This document shows positions 10,301-16,697 of a stretch of DNA of 23,815 bases, one piece after another. A program made the translations under genes and the position numbers. The stretch is from positions 1 through 23,815 of the forward strand of contig CANJXD010000019.1 in the NCBI GenBank assembly GCA_947478535.1, written 5' to 3'. The notes below the pieces were generated by a model that had not been told where the DNA came from, searched no databases, and was given only the letters and a program-made list of their open reading frames with translations. The DNA comes from Acetobacteraceae bacterium. Its GTDB lineage: Bacteria; Pseudomonadota; Alphaproteobacteria; Acetobacterales; Acetobacteraceae. How positions within the stretch are numbered: the first letter of the stretch is position 1; every line of letters begins with the position of its first letter.

Positions 10301-11807
10301 CGGGGAAGCCATGGAACGCAGCCTCGGCCTGCTCGCCCCCTTCGGCCGCTTCATCGAGCTCGGCAAGCGGGATTTCGTGGAAAACCGCCGCGCGCCGATC
10401 CGCCCGCTGCGCCGCAATGCCAGCTATTTCGCGGTGGATGTGGATGAATTGCCGCGCGCCCGCCCGGCGCTGGCGGCGCGGATGCTGGCGGAAATCCGCG
10501 ACCGGCTGAAGGACGGCACCTTCCGCCCCCTGCCCTGCGCCATCTTTGGGCCGGAGGAAGCGGAAGCCGCCTTCCGCACGCTTCAGGCCTCCGCCCATAT
10601 CGGCAAGCTGGTGATCCGCCCGCCCACCCCCGCCACCACCGCGCCCCGCGCCTGGGCGCCGGCGACGGAAGGCACGATCGTCGTCATCGGCGGCACCCGG
10701 GGCTTCGGCCTCGCCGCCGCGACATGGCTGGCGGCGCAGGGCGCGCGCCACCTCGCGCTGATCGGCCGGCGCGGTGCTTCCGAGGGGGGCGTCCCGGACG
10801 AGAATGCCACGGCGCTGCGCGACCTCGCCGCACTCGGCGCGCAGGCCGCGATCCATGCCTGCGACGCGACCGATGCGGTGGCGCTGGCGGCGACGCTGGC
10901 GCGCATCCGCGCGGCGCGGCCGATCACCGGCGTGGTGCATGCGGCGGCCGTGCTGGATGATGGCGCGGCGGTGGCGATGGATGCCGCGCGCTTCCAGCGG
11001 GTGCTGGACCCCAAGCTGCTGGCTGCCGAGAACCTCGACCGGCTGACGGCGGCCGACCCGCTGACGCTGTTCCTGCTGTTCAGCAGCGCCACCACCGCCT
11101 TCGGCAATCCGGGCCAGGCCAACTACGTCGCCGCCAATGCGGCGCTGGAAGCGCTCGCCCGGCGTCGCCGCGCGGCGGGGCGCCCTGCGCTGGCCGTCGC
11201 CTGGGGCCCGATCGCCGATGTCGGCATGCTGGCCGATGACCGGGCGAAGGCGGACAAGCTGAACCAGCGCCTCGGCGTTGCCGCCCTGACCGCCGCCGAG
11301 GCGCTGTCCGCCCTGCCCGCCCTGCTGATCGGCGCCGAGGCCGCGCCGCTGGTGGTCAGCCTGGCGCATGGCGGGCGGATCGCGCTGCCGATCATGGCGG
11401 AGCCGATGCTGGCGGGCCTGGCCGGGGAAGCCGGTGCCCCGGCGCAGGAGGATCTCCGCGCGAGCCTCGCCACCCTGCCCCGGGCGGAAGCCGAGGCCCT
11501 GACGCTGCGCCTGGTACGGGAGGAGATTGCCCGCATCCTCCGCCTGCCGGCCGAATCCGTCGGCGCCGATGCGGCGGTGACGGGCCTCGGCCTCGATAGC
11601 CTGGGCGCGCTGGAACTGCGCGGCGCCCTCGAACAGCGCCTCGGCGTGCAGGTGCCGCTGGCGGCGCTGACGGAGGAACTGACGGTGGCCACCCTGGCGC
11701 GGCAGATCGTCGGCGCGGCGCTGTCGCCGACCGGCCTCGATGATACCATCGCCACGCTGGTGGAAAGCTTCGAGCCCAGCACCACCGCCGTGCAGGCCGC
11801 GGAATAG
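4317..11807 (+). CDS. Iterative highly reducing type I polyketide synthase (RkpA-like)
   Basis: A single-module megasynthase of about 2496 residues that should build a reduced long acyl chain from malonyl-CoA. Domains: KS (60-480; Cys230 in DTACSSS, His365 in HGTGT, His403 in NIGHLEP); AT (585-865; Ser677 in GHSVGE, FAFHS with His778, malonyl-like); DH (945-1235; His976, Asp1148 in LDGALQ); methyltransferase-like region (1400-1585) with only ILEVGAGG and otherwise degenerate; structural half of KR (1605-1770); ER (1782-2105; NADPH loop HGGAGGVG); KR (2120-2315; GGTRGFG, Ser2257, Tyr2270, LDD motif); ACP (2395-2470; Ser2428 in GLDSLG). There is no thioesterase, so release needs another enzyme, probably the oxoamine synthase next downstream. 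The frame opens with TTG at 4305; ATG 4317 is preferred because GGGA lies 6 bases upstream. The order equals fungal reducing PKSs such as Fum1 and resembles rhizobial RkpA. The product is unknown. Confidence 0.95.
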   Translation: MMSDKRGGGGVPQPTQGSDGTFRGVPDQGLPSLGAPNLGAAGEVAPRPSRRRREPHGAPRPIAIIGAACRLPGAEGLDALWSMLLAGTDAVTTVPEDRFSKAFFHHPRRGEPGRSHTFSAGVVGDVQGFDAAAFGISPREAAEMDPQQRLLLEVTRHAMEDAGLPASALAGRDVGVYVGGSSTDYAELRLPDHSGGDRYFMTGNALSILSNRLTNVFDLRGPASTIDTACSSSLVALHAACEALAGGRLEAAVVAGVQALLSPFAFVGFARAGMLSPTGRCHPFDAAADGYVRAEGAVALLLKPLDAALAAGDAIRGVILGTGVNAAGHTIGLSLPNREAQAKLISQVMRDAGVTPDRLCYFEAHGTGTAVGDPTEAWAIGSIAAAGRAAPLPIGSIKGNIGHLEPASGLAGVLKALLVLEHGQVPPTLHQATPNPNIDFAGLNIRVPATVETLPSAKDPVAGVNSFGFGGTNATVLLAPAPSRRVPKPRETKAAPVPPLLLSARSAAALSALAGRWETRLAGAPPAQSRALARGAARFRDLAPHRLVVRGADGDALAASLAGWRAPVEGIAPPAAGVASTQGRLCFVFSGNGAQYAGMARGALAQSAAFRRAFGDADAVLAPLLGWSPLAKIEAGVTAEALADTDVAQPLLFAIQVAMLPALAEQGLKPDLVLGHSVGEVAAALAAGLLDLDAAARLIVARSRQQQRTRGQGRMAALGARPEEAAALVAGTGVEIAAINGPAAVTLAGPAEALAALKPLAEAKRYSFLPLDLDFAFHSAAMDGVRDGLLQSLVGLAPRAGTVPMLSSVTGQRLEGVAAGALYWWQNLRQPVLFDAALRTALAEGARLFLEIGPNPVLQSYVRETARAATTEAATLASLSKREAAVVEDPFPIIADRAFAAGADPRAGPAFAGPAERALPLSPYDRKSAWHPATAESARLVDPAQDHPLLGFRRGGEPGIWTRLLDEEAEPWLADHRLGADAVLPAAGMLEMALGAARALHPEAAALEVVEFRILRPVTLERARAREMRCTADPATGAFRLESRRRLAEESWTLHAEGEVHATTPAATAPGLAPPHRPAASLAGAPRTIGGDALRGIAATLGLTYGPAFAAVDSVSTSPATGGATVRLALPAAAPEDAGFILHPARLDGALQGLFGLMAEARLPAGTGLVPVRFGRLVALPGAAPATLAEVTLLRFGQRSATARLILRDSVGRIVARVEDAVFQRFALPGRQPVAEAVFRIALCPAAEGPAPALALAPALDAARRQAESQDLTEVALLLEAHVAAAAQGMFQAQPLLVDGAPAASAYHAFLRMALVQDGAAEALPSSLTGHAGGIRLLAEGALPEAGDIWRSVLAEQPGLALDLAWIAEAAERLPEALRGSPRDPAAPPAQGMAMGRLAEALAAAVAGFAAAWPETRPLRILEVGAGGDMLARRVLARLAPLGRAVQYVAASDRPVPLPRLPFGLAAGSSLTAMAWNPLSAEPAPLAVDLVIGLAAAARVRAGGALAAALRPLLAEGGALLLAEPLPGRVWNFVGGQDPGWWTARDPGEAGLDGGALPDAAVWTGRLADAGFRAVQTEALPCSPWPAVLLAAEAAPPPAAAPPAPPRSLIVADPAMLALADALAARLERRGGVIERATLGDTLSPRQLRGLRVLVLARPEGAALATALAAVTTLAEAASGSASGFLLVTRGGHQPEAGGHAPEAAALLGLGRVLANEMPALRPRRIDLAPGLTADAAARRLAAELDAAVAEPEVTLGPDARFVPRLLPAPPPPPGAGPLSLAIAQPGRLGTLRWDAAEARPPGPGEIAIRVEAAGLNFRDLMWAQGLLPEDVLEAGFAGPTLGMECAGVIEAVGAGVALRPGMRVFGFVPGALASRAMTRAEAVAPLPEGLSPDQAATIPVAFLTALHALDGCAGLQAGETVLIHGGAGGVGLAALQVAQMLGARVAMTAGTPAKRAFLRNAGAALVLDSRDAGFADHLRAVWPGGVDVVLNSLAGEAMERSLGLLAPFGRFIELGKRDFVENRRAPIRPLRRNASYFAVDVDELPRARPALAARMLAEIRDRLKDGTFRPLPCAIFGPEEAEAAFRTLQASAHIGKLVIRPPTPATTAPRAWAPATEGTIVVIGGTRGFGLAAATWLAAQGARHLALIGRRGASEGGVPDENATALRDLAALGAQAAIHACDATDAVALAATLARIRAARPITGVVHAAAVLDDGAAVAMDAARFQRVLDPKLLAAENLDRLTAADPLTLFLLFSSATTAFGNPGQANYVAANAALEALARRRRAAGRPALAVAWGPIADVGMLADDRAKADKLNQRLGVAALTAAEALSALPALLIGAEAAPLVVSLAHGGRIALPIMAEPMLAGLAGEAGAPAQEDLRASLATLPRAEAEALTLRLVREEIARILRLPAESVGADAAVTGLGLDSLGALELRGALEQRLGVQVPLAALTEELTVATLARQIVGAALSPTGLDDTIATLVESFEPSTTAVQAAE

Positions 11808-11986
11808 GCGCGCGCGCCGGGCGAAGCGCGGCGAAACCAGCCGACACGGATCGTACACTCGCCGATGGTATTGTGCGGCGGACCCCATCGCGGCCATACC
11901 GGTCGCCTTGAGACCGGAGCAGGCATGACTGATCGAGGCCCCGCCGACACGAAACACGCCCCGATCCTTTTCCGGACTCAGGGGGC
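11808..11986 (+). other. 179-bp gap between PKS and oxoamine synthase
   Basis: This is the largest gap inside the + strand biosynthetic block. It contains TGGTATTGT (11866-11874), which looks like an extended -10 element, but I see no matching -35. It also holds a small hairpin, CCGGTC (11899-11904) with GACCGG (11912-11917), without a T-run. It could carry a secondary promoter or adjust expression below the very long PKS gene. No coding sequence is supported. Confidence 0.3.
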
Positions 11987-13300
11987 GTGAGCGGCTTCGG
12001 GCTTTCCGGCGCCGCGCGGCTGGCGCTGGTGCAGCGCCTGGCGCGACGGCGGGAAGGGCAGGAAGCGCAGGCGGCCTCGGAAGCGCGCGGCTTCGGCAGC
12101 ATCCAGAACCTCCGGGACTGGGGCCTGCTGCGGGAGGCGATGGGCGCGCTCGGCATCGAGAGCCCGTTCTTCCGCACCCATGAAGGCCGGGCCGGCGCGC
12201 ACAGCCTGATCGGCAACCGGGACACCATCAATTTCGGCTCCTACGACTACCTCGGCCTGAACGGTGACGCGCGGCTGCACGCGGCGGCGGCGGAGGCGAT
12301 GGGGCGCCATGGCATCTCCGCCTCCGCCTCCCGCCTCGTCTCCGGGGAAAGGCCTGTGCATGCGGCGCTGGAAGCGGCGCTGGCGAAGCACTACGGCGCC
12401 GCCTCCGCGCTGACCTTCGTCAGCGGGCATGCCACCAATGTGACGGTCATCGGCCACCTGATGGGGCCGCGCGATGTCATCGTGCATGACGCTTCCATCC
12501 ACAATTCCTGCGTCGAGGGGGCTCGGCTGTCCGGCGCCCGGCGCGTGCCCTTCGCCCACAACGATGCCCGCGCCGCGGCCAAGGAACTGGCCGCCGCCCG
12601 GCGCGGGGCCGGCCGCGCCCTGCTGGTGGTTGAGGGCCATTATTCCATGGATGGGGATGTGCCGGACCTCGCCGCCTATGTCGCCATGGCGCGCAAACAC
12701 GATGCCTGGCTGATGGTGGATGACGCGCATGGGCTGGGCGTCGTCGGCGCTACCGGCAAGGGCATCTTCGAGCATTGCGGCGTCGATCCGGCCGAGGTCG
12801 ATATCTGGATGGGTACCCTGTCGAAGACACTTTGCGGTTGCGGCGGCTATATCGCGGCGGGGGCGGACCTGATCGACTGGCTGCGCCATACCGCGCCGGG
12901 CTTCGTCTATTCCGTCGGCATGCCGCCCGCCCTCGCGGCCTCCGCCCTGGTGGCGCTGTCGGTCATGCGGGCGGAGCCGTGGCGGGTGGCGAAGCTGCAG
13001 GCGAATGCGACGCTGTTCCGGGACCTCTGCCGCGCGCGCGGCTTCGATACCGGCACATCGGCCGGGCTCGGCATCGTGCCCGTCATCCTCGGCAGTTCCG
13101 TGCATGTGGCGCGGCTTTCGGCCGGGCTGCTGGATCGCGGCGTCAATGTGCTGCCGATCGTCTTCCCCGCCGTGCCGGAGCGTGCGGCGAGGCTCCGCTT
13201 CTTCCTCTCGGCCGAACACGAGGAAGCCGATATCCGCGCCGCGGTGGATGCCATGGTCGCGGTGAATGCGGGCATCGCCTCCAACGACCTCGCGGGGTGA
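11987..13300 (+). CDS. PLP-dependent alpha-oxoamine synthase (RkpG/BioF/SPT-like)
   Basis: A 437-residue fold-type I PLP enzyme of the family containing BioF, KBL, ALA synthase and serine palmitoyltransferase. It decarboxylatively condenses an amino acid with an acyl thioester to give an aminoketone. Motifs: NFGSYDYLGL (82-91), ASASRLVSGERPVH (112-125), PFAHND (188-193), the PLP-binding VDDAHGLG (Asp245, His248) and the Schiff-base lysine in MGTLSKTL (Lys280). SPT and BioF usually have DEAH; here the Glu is Asp. Placed directly after a PKS that lacks a thioesterase, it is the likely release enzyme, taking the acyl chain from ACP Ser2428, as Fum8 does for Fum1. The start is GTG at 11987 with AGGGGG immediately upstream, very close. 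Its stop overlaps the next gene as GTGA. The amino acid used (Ser, Ala or Gly) cannot be read from sequence. Confidence 0.9.
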   Translation: MSGFGLSGAARLALVQRLARRREGQEAQAASEARGFGSIQNLRDWGLLREAMGALGIESPFFRTHEGRAGAHSLIGNRDTINFGSYDYLGLNGDARLHAAAAEAMGRHGISASASRLVSGERPVHAALEAALAKHYGAASALTFVSGHATNVTVIGHLMGPRDVIVHDASIHNSCVEGARLSGARRVPFAHNDARAAAKELAAARRGAGRALLVVEGHYSMDGDVPDLAAYVAMARKHDAWLMVDDAHGLGVVGATGKGIFEHCGVDPAEVDIWMGTLSKTLCGCGGYIAAGADLIDWLRHTAPGFVYSVGMPPALAASALVALSVMRAEPWRVAKLQANATLFRDLCRARGFDTGTSAGLGIVPVILGSSVHVARLSAGLLDRGVNVLPIVFPAVPERAARLRFFLSAEHEEADIRAAVDAMVAVNAGIASNDLAG

Positions 13301-14481
13301 CGGCGCTCCGGATCGAGCAGGTCGGTGCCCCAGGGGGGGGACCGGAGGGCAAGGTCGCCTTCCACGCCTTGCCCGCCCGGCTCGGCACGCTGGGCTGGAC
13401 GGTGCCTCTGGGTTGGGAGGAAGCCCGGCTTTTCGACCCGGGCTTCAACGGCTTCCTCGCCACCCACCGCATCGCCCGCTTCCTCGCCTGGCGGGACGGG
13501 CGCGCCATCGGCCGCATCGCCGCCTGCGTGCCGGAGGACAGCGCGGCGGCGGCGAGTTTCGGCTTCCTTTGCGTCGAACGCGATGCGGCAGCCGTCGCCG
13601 CCCTGCTGGACGCCGCGCACAGCTGGATCATGGCGGCGGGCAGGACCGAGGCGCTCGGCCCGCTATCCTTCACCATCAACCACGAGGTCGGCGCCCAGGT
13701 CGGCGCCTTCGACCGCGCACCGATGCTGCGCATGCCCCGCACGCCGCCCTGGCTGCCGGAGATGCTGGAGGCGGCTGGGCTGCGCCGCGCCAAGGATGTC
13801 ATCGCCTGCACCGTCGATCTGGCGACGGAGGCGCATCGCGCCCGATTCGCCGCCATCGCGGCGCGGCGGCCGGCGGAAATGGCGCGGCTCTGCATCCGCC
13901 CCATGGCGAAGCTCGACCATGCGGCGGAGGTGCGGCGCATCGCCGCCCTGTTCGACGATGCCTGGGCGGAGAATTGGGGCGCCGTGCGAATCGGCCCGGC
14001 CGAGGTGAAGACGCTGTCGCGCCTGCTGCGCCCCCTGCTGCTGACCGGGCAGGTCTTCTTCGCGGAATGGGATGGCACACCGGTCGGGCTGCTGTCCATC
14101 GTGCCGAACATCCAACCCGCCCTGCCAGCCAATGGCAGGCTGGCACCCTGGGGCTGGCCACGCCTGGCGCTGGCGCTGGCCGGGCGCATCCCGGCCAGCG
14201 CCGATGCCGCGCGCATCCCGATGATCGGCATCACCCGCGCCTTCCGCCGCCACCCGGCCTCCGCGCTGGCCATGGGGGCGCTGCTTTCGGCCGGGTTCGA
14301 CCACGCCGAGCGGCGGGGCTGGCAGCGGGTCGAGATTTCCTGGATTCTCGATGACAATGCCCCGATGCGCAACGCGATGGCCCGGCTGCCAGCCCCAGAG
14401 ACCGGGCGCTGGCGGCTGTGGCGGATGGGCACGGGGCCGCTGCCGGATCGGCCAGAGCCCGGTGGCCCGCGGAGCGGGTGA
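13297..14481 (+). CDS. GNAT-superfamily acyltransferase, bacterial ceramide synthase-like
   Basis: A 394-residue protein beginning at GTG 13297, overlapping the oxoamine synthase stop as GTGA, so the two are probably translationally coupled. It appears to be a tandem GNAT-fold protein. The N-terminal half carries LGPLSFTINHEVGAQVGAFD (120-139), then APMLRMPRTPPWLPEML and GLRRAKDVIA. The C-terminal half has FFAEWDGTPVGLLSI (254-268) and VEISWILDDNAPMRNAM (345-361). From memory, these blocks occur in about 390-residue GNAT proteins including the group with the Caulobacter bacterial ceramide synthase; no alignment was run. The expected role is N-acylation of an amino lipid on the cytoplasmic side. 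That fits a position right after an aminoketone-forming enzyme. The family is fairly sure; the substrate is inference. It ends inside the first of three 26-bp repeats. Confidence 0.75.
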   Translation: MTALRIEQVGAPGGGPEGKVAFHALPARLGTLGWTVPLGWEEARLFDPGFNGFLATHRIARFLAWRDGRAIGRIAACVPEDSAAAASFGFLCVERDAAAVAALLDAAHSWIMAAGRTEALGPLSFTINHEVGAQVGAFDRAPMLRMPRTPPWLPEMLEAAGLRRAKDVIACTVDLATEAHRARFAAIAARRPAEMARLCIRPMAKLDHAAEVRRIAALFDDAWAENWGAVRIGPAEVKTLSRLLRPLLLTGQVFFAEWDGTPVGLLSIVPNIQPALPANGRLAPWGWPRLALALAGRIPASADAARIPMIGITRAFRRHPASALAMGALLSAGFDHAERRGWQRVEISWILDDNAPMRNAMARLPAPETGRWRLWRMGTGPLPDRPEPGGPRSG

Positions 14482-14541
14482 AGCAAGATGCTCCGCGGAG
14501 CGGGTGAAGCAAGACGCTCCGCGGAGCGGGTGAAACAGCAT
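14464..14541. repeat. Three tandem 26-bp repeats, two with a perfect 12-bp palindrome
   Basis: Three contiguous 26-base units lie at 14464-14489, 14490-14515 and 14516-14541. Units 2 and 3 start with the perfect palindrome GCTCCGCGGAGC, followed by GGGTGAAGCAAGA or a close variant. Unit 1 differs by two bases in the palindrome, and unit 3 is altered at its end. The GNAT stop codon lies in unit 1 (14479-14481). The array fills most of the 112-bp gap before kpsS, where it could act as a protein-binding or mRNA-structure element, or be a dispersed genomic repeat. Confidence 0.85.
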
Positions 14542-14593
14542 GCGGGGTGGGTGGCATTGACAGTCCACTCACCCTTGATGGCTATGTCAGGCC

Positions 14594-15928
14594 ATGGCCC
14601 CGACCGATGCCCTTCCTTCGCACCCGGCGTGCGCGCCCCAGGCAGCCGTGGTGCACCCTGCGGGACCAGGGGGCGGCGCGCGCGTGTTCCTGTTCCTCCA
14701 GGGGCCGATCTCCCCCTTCTTCTCCGAACTCGGCGCGGCGCTGCGCGGTGCCGGGCATACCGTCCATCGGGTCAACCTCTGCCTGGGCGACAAGCTGTTC
14801 TGGCGGATCGGCGGCGCCGTGGATTATCGCGGCAAGCCTGAGGATTGGCCGGGCTGGATCGACCGGTTCCTCGCCGAAGAACGGGTCACGGACATCGTCC
14901 TGCTGGGGGAAAGGCGGGATTACCACCGCGCGGCGATCGCGGCGGCGGCGGCGCGCGGCATCGCCGTGACCGTGACGGATTTCGGCTATCTGCGCCCGGA
15001 CTGGATCACGCTGGAGCGGGACGGCATGGCCGGCGGCAGCCGCTTCCCGCGGGACCCGGCGGCGATCAGGGCCGTTGCGGCAGGACTGCCTGTCCCCGAC
15101 CTGTCCGCCCGCTACCGCGACAGTTTCGCCACCCAGGCGACGTGGGACATGATCTACCACTTCGCCACCATGCTGCCCTGGCCGTTCCGGCACTACCGAA
15201 GCCACCAGCTGCTGCATCCTCTGGTGATGTATGCCGGTACCTCTCGGCGGGTGTGGCTGAAGCGGTGGGAGAATGCGCGGACCGCGGAAACCCTGGCGAG
15301 GCTCGCGCAGAACCGCACGCCCTATTGGCTATTCGCCATGCAGATGGAAACGGATTTCTCCATCCGCGCCTATTCGCCCTACCCCGACCTCGATACGCCG
15401 ATCCGGGAAACCGTGCGGTCCTTCGCCGCCCATGCGCCGGCGGCAGCGCATCTGCTGGTGAAGGTGCATCCGCTGGACCCCTGCGTGAAGAACTGGCGTC
15501 GCCGCATAGCGCGCATCGCCGAAGCCGCCGGCATCCCGGGCCGGGTGCACTACCTGCCCGGCGGCGTGCTGGACCAGATCCTGTATGGCGCCAAGGGCCT
15601 GGTCACGGTGAACAGCACGGCGGGGATGCATGCGCTGCAACTCGACGTGCCGCTGAAGGTGCTGGGCGATGCGGTCTATGACGTGCCGGGCCTGGCCTTC
15701 CAGGGGCCGCTCGACCGCTTCTGGTCCGCCGGCCGCCAGCCCGACCCCACGCTGCGCGACGATTTCCTGACGGCGATGACCGCGACGATCCAGATCCGCG
15801 GCGTCTACTACAACCGGGTCGGGCTGGACGCGGCGGTGGCGGCGGCGGCGGAACGGCTTTCGGCCGGGCTCATCAACCTTCCCCTGCCGAGGGAGCGCCA
15901 TTTTCCCGCCGATCCAGCACAATCCTGA
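14594..15928 (+). CDS. kpsS: KpsS-like capsule polysaccharide linker/export protein
   Basis: A 444-residue member of the capsule synthesis family. In E. coli, KpsS adds the first Kdo to the lipid anchor and KpsC extends the poly-Kdo linker, at the inner face of the inner membrane. Family hallmarks: VFLFLQGPISPFF (31-43), HTVHRVNLCLGD (55-66), FGYLRPDWITLERDG (130-144), QMETDFSIRAYSPY (250-263), KVHPLD (290-295), TVNSTAGMHAL (338-348) and VYDVPGLAFQGPLDRFW. It is longer than E. coli KpsS (about 390 residues), with a loose 30-residue N-terminus; a GTG around codon 19-20 is an alternative start. ATG 14594 is chosen although its ribosome site is poor. The last 56 bp overlap the end of the opposite-strand SDR gene. 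The exact acceptor lipid is unknown and is the interesting question here. Confidence 0.88.
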   Translation: MAPTDALPSHPACAPQAAVVHPAGPGGGARVFLFLQGPISPFFSELGAALRGAGHTVHRVNLCLGDKLFWRIGGAVDYRGKPEDWPGWIDRFLAEERVTDIVLLGERRDYHRAAIAAAAARGIAVTVTDFGYLRPDWITLERDGMAGGSRFPRDPAAIRAVAAGLPVPDLSARYRDSFATQATWDMIYHFATMLPWPFRHYRSHQLLHPLVMYAGTSRRVWLKRWENARTAETLARLAQNRTPYWLFAMQMETDFSIRAYSPYPDLDTPIRETVRSFAAHAPAAAHLLVKVHPLDPCVKNWRRRIARIAEAAGIPGRVHYLPGGVLDQILYGAKGLVTVNSTAGMHALQLDVPLKVLGDAVYDVPGLAFQGPLDRFWSAGRQPDPTLRDDFLTAMTATIQIRGVYYNRVGLDAAVAAAAERLSAGLINLPLPRERHFPADPAQS

Positions 15929-16697
15929 TCCGCATCAGCCGCACCGCCGCGTCGGAGACCCTGGCCGGCAGCACCGACAGCAGCTTGAGCACCAGCACCA
16001 TCGGCCAGGGGAAGGCGATGCTGGCATCGCCGCGCAGCAGCCCCGCATGGATGCGCGTGGTGGCCGCTTCCAGCGTCAGCCGGAAGGGGCGCTGGCCGAG
16101 AAAGCGATCCCCCATCTCACTGTCGAAGAAGCCGGGCGTGATGACACTGACGCGCAGCCCACGCCGGCGATGCGCCGCGCGCAGCGCCTCCCCCCACGCG
16201 ATCAGCCCGGCCTTGCTGGCGCAATAGCCGGGCAGGTCCGGCAGGCCCCGGAAGCCGGCGATGGAGGCGACGAGCCCGATCTGCCCCGACCGGCGCGCCA
16301 GCATCCCCGGCAGCAGCGGTGCGACGAGGTTGATCGCGCCACCCAGGTTGACCGCCACCTGCCGCGCCGTCGCCGCCGCATCCTCCGGCGCGCCGTCCGG
16401 CGTCGTGCCGGCGGAGATCCCGGCATTGGCGATGACGAGGTCGATGGGACCGCCAGCCTCGAAGGCAGCCAGCGCCGCGGCAACCTCGGCGGCGTCGGTG
16501 ATGTCGAGCGGCACGGCCAGGGCCTCCGCCCCCTGGGCCCGGCAGGACGCCGCCACCGCCTCCAGCGCCGCGGCGGAGCGCGCCAGCAGCAGCAGTCGGC
16601 GGCCCGGCGCGGCGAAGCGCAGCGCGAGGGCCGCGCCCAGGCCGCGGGACGCGCCGCTGATGACGATACCGCGCAAGGGGGTCCGAAAGGGGGTCAT
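15873..16697 (-). CDS. Short-chain dehydrogenase/reductase, candidate 3-keto lipid reductase
   Basis: A 274-residue classical SDR. It has the cofactor motif SGASRGLG (14-21), LDITD (64-68), NAG (91-93) and the catalytic Ser145, Tyr158 and Lys162 of YCASK. The C-terminal part has an amphipathic/hydrophobic stretch (FPWPMVLVLKLLSVLP, 229-244) like membrane-associated ketolipid reductases. Its natural job in this context is reduction of the aminoketone formed by the oxoamine synthase to an amino alcohol, parallel to Fum13, 3-ketosphinganine reductase or CerR; rhizobial RkpH is another SDR in a similar locus. The frame extends 13 codons further upstream, but ATG 16697 is chosen because it overlaps the kpsC stop as ATGA, indicating coupling. 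Its 3' end overlaps kpsS tail to tail. SDR identity is certain; the substrate is inferred from neighbours. Confidence 0.85.
   Translation of the reverse strand: MTPFRTPLRGIVISGASRGLGAALALRFAAPGRRLLLLARSAAALEAVAASCRAQGAEALAVPLDITDAAEVAAALAAFEAGGPIDLVIANAGISAGTTPDGAPEDAAATARQVAVNLGGAINLVAPLLPGMLARRSGQIGLVASIAGFRGLPDLPGYCASKAGLIAWGEALRAAHRRRGLRVSVITPGFFDSEMGDRFLGQRPFRLTLEAATTRIHAGLLRGDASIAFPWPMVLVLKLLSVLPARVSDAAVRLMRIRIVLDRRENGAPSAGEG

Noticed and set aside
9063..11957. 964-codon open frame on the - strand opposite the PKS
   Set aside because: It has no recognisable domain, and its composition (Arg/Gly/Gln-rich) is that of a shadow frame of GC-rich coding DNA. The + strand holds intact ER-KR-ACP domains.
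12775..13296. N-terminal extension of the GNAT protein inside the oxoamine synthase gene
   Set aside because: The frame is open there only as an Arg-rich shadow; the GTG overlapping the upstream stop gives a normal family length.
14464..14541. CRISPR array
   Set aside because: The 26-bp units are directly contiguous with no unique spacers, and no cas genes are present.
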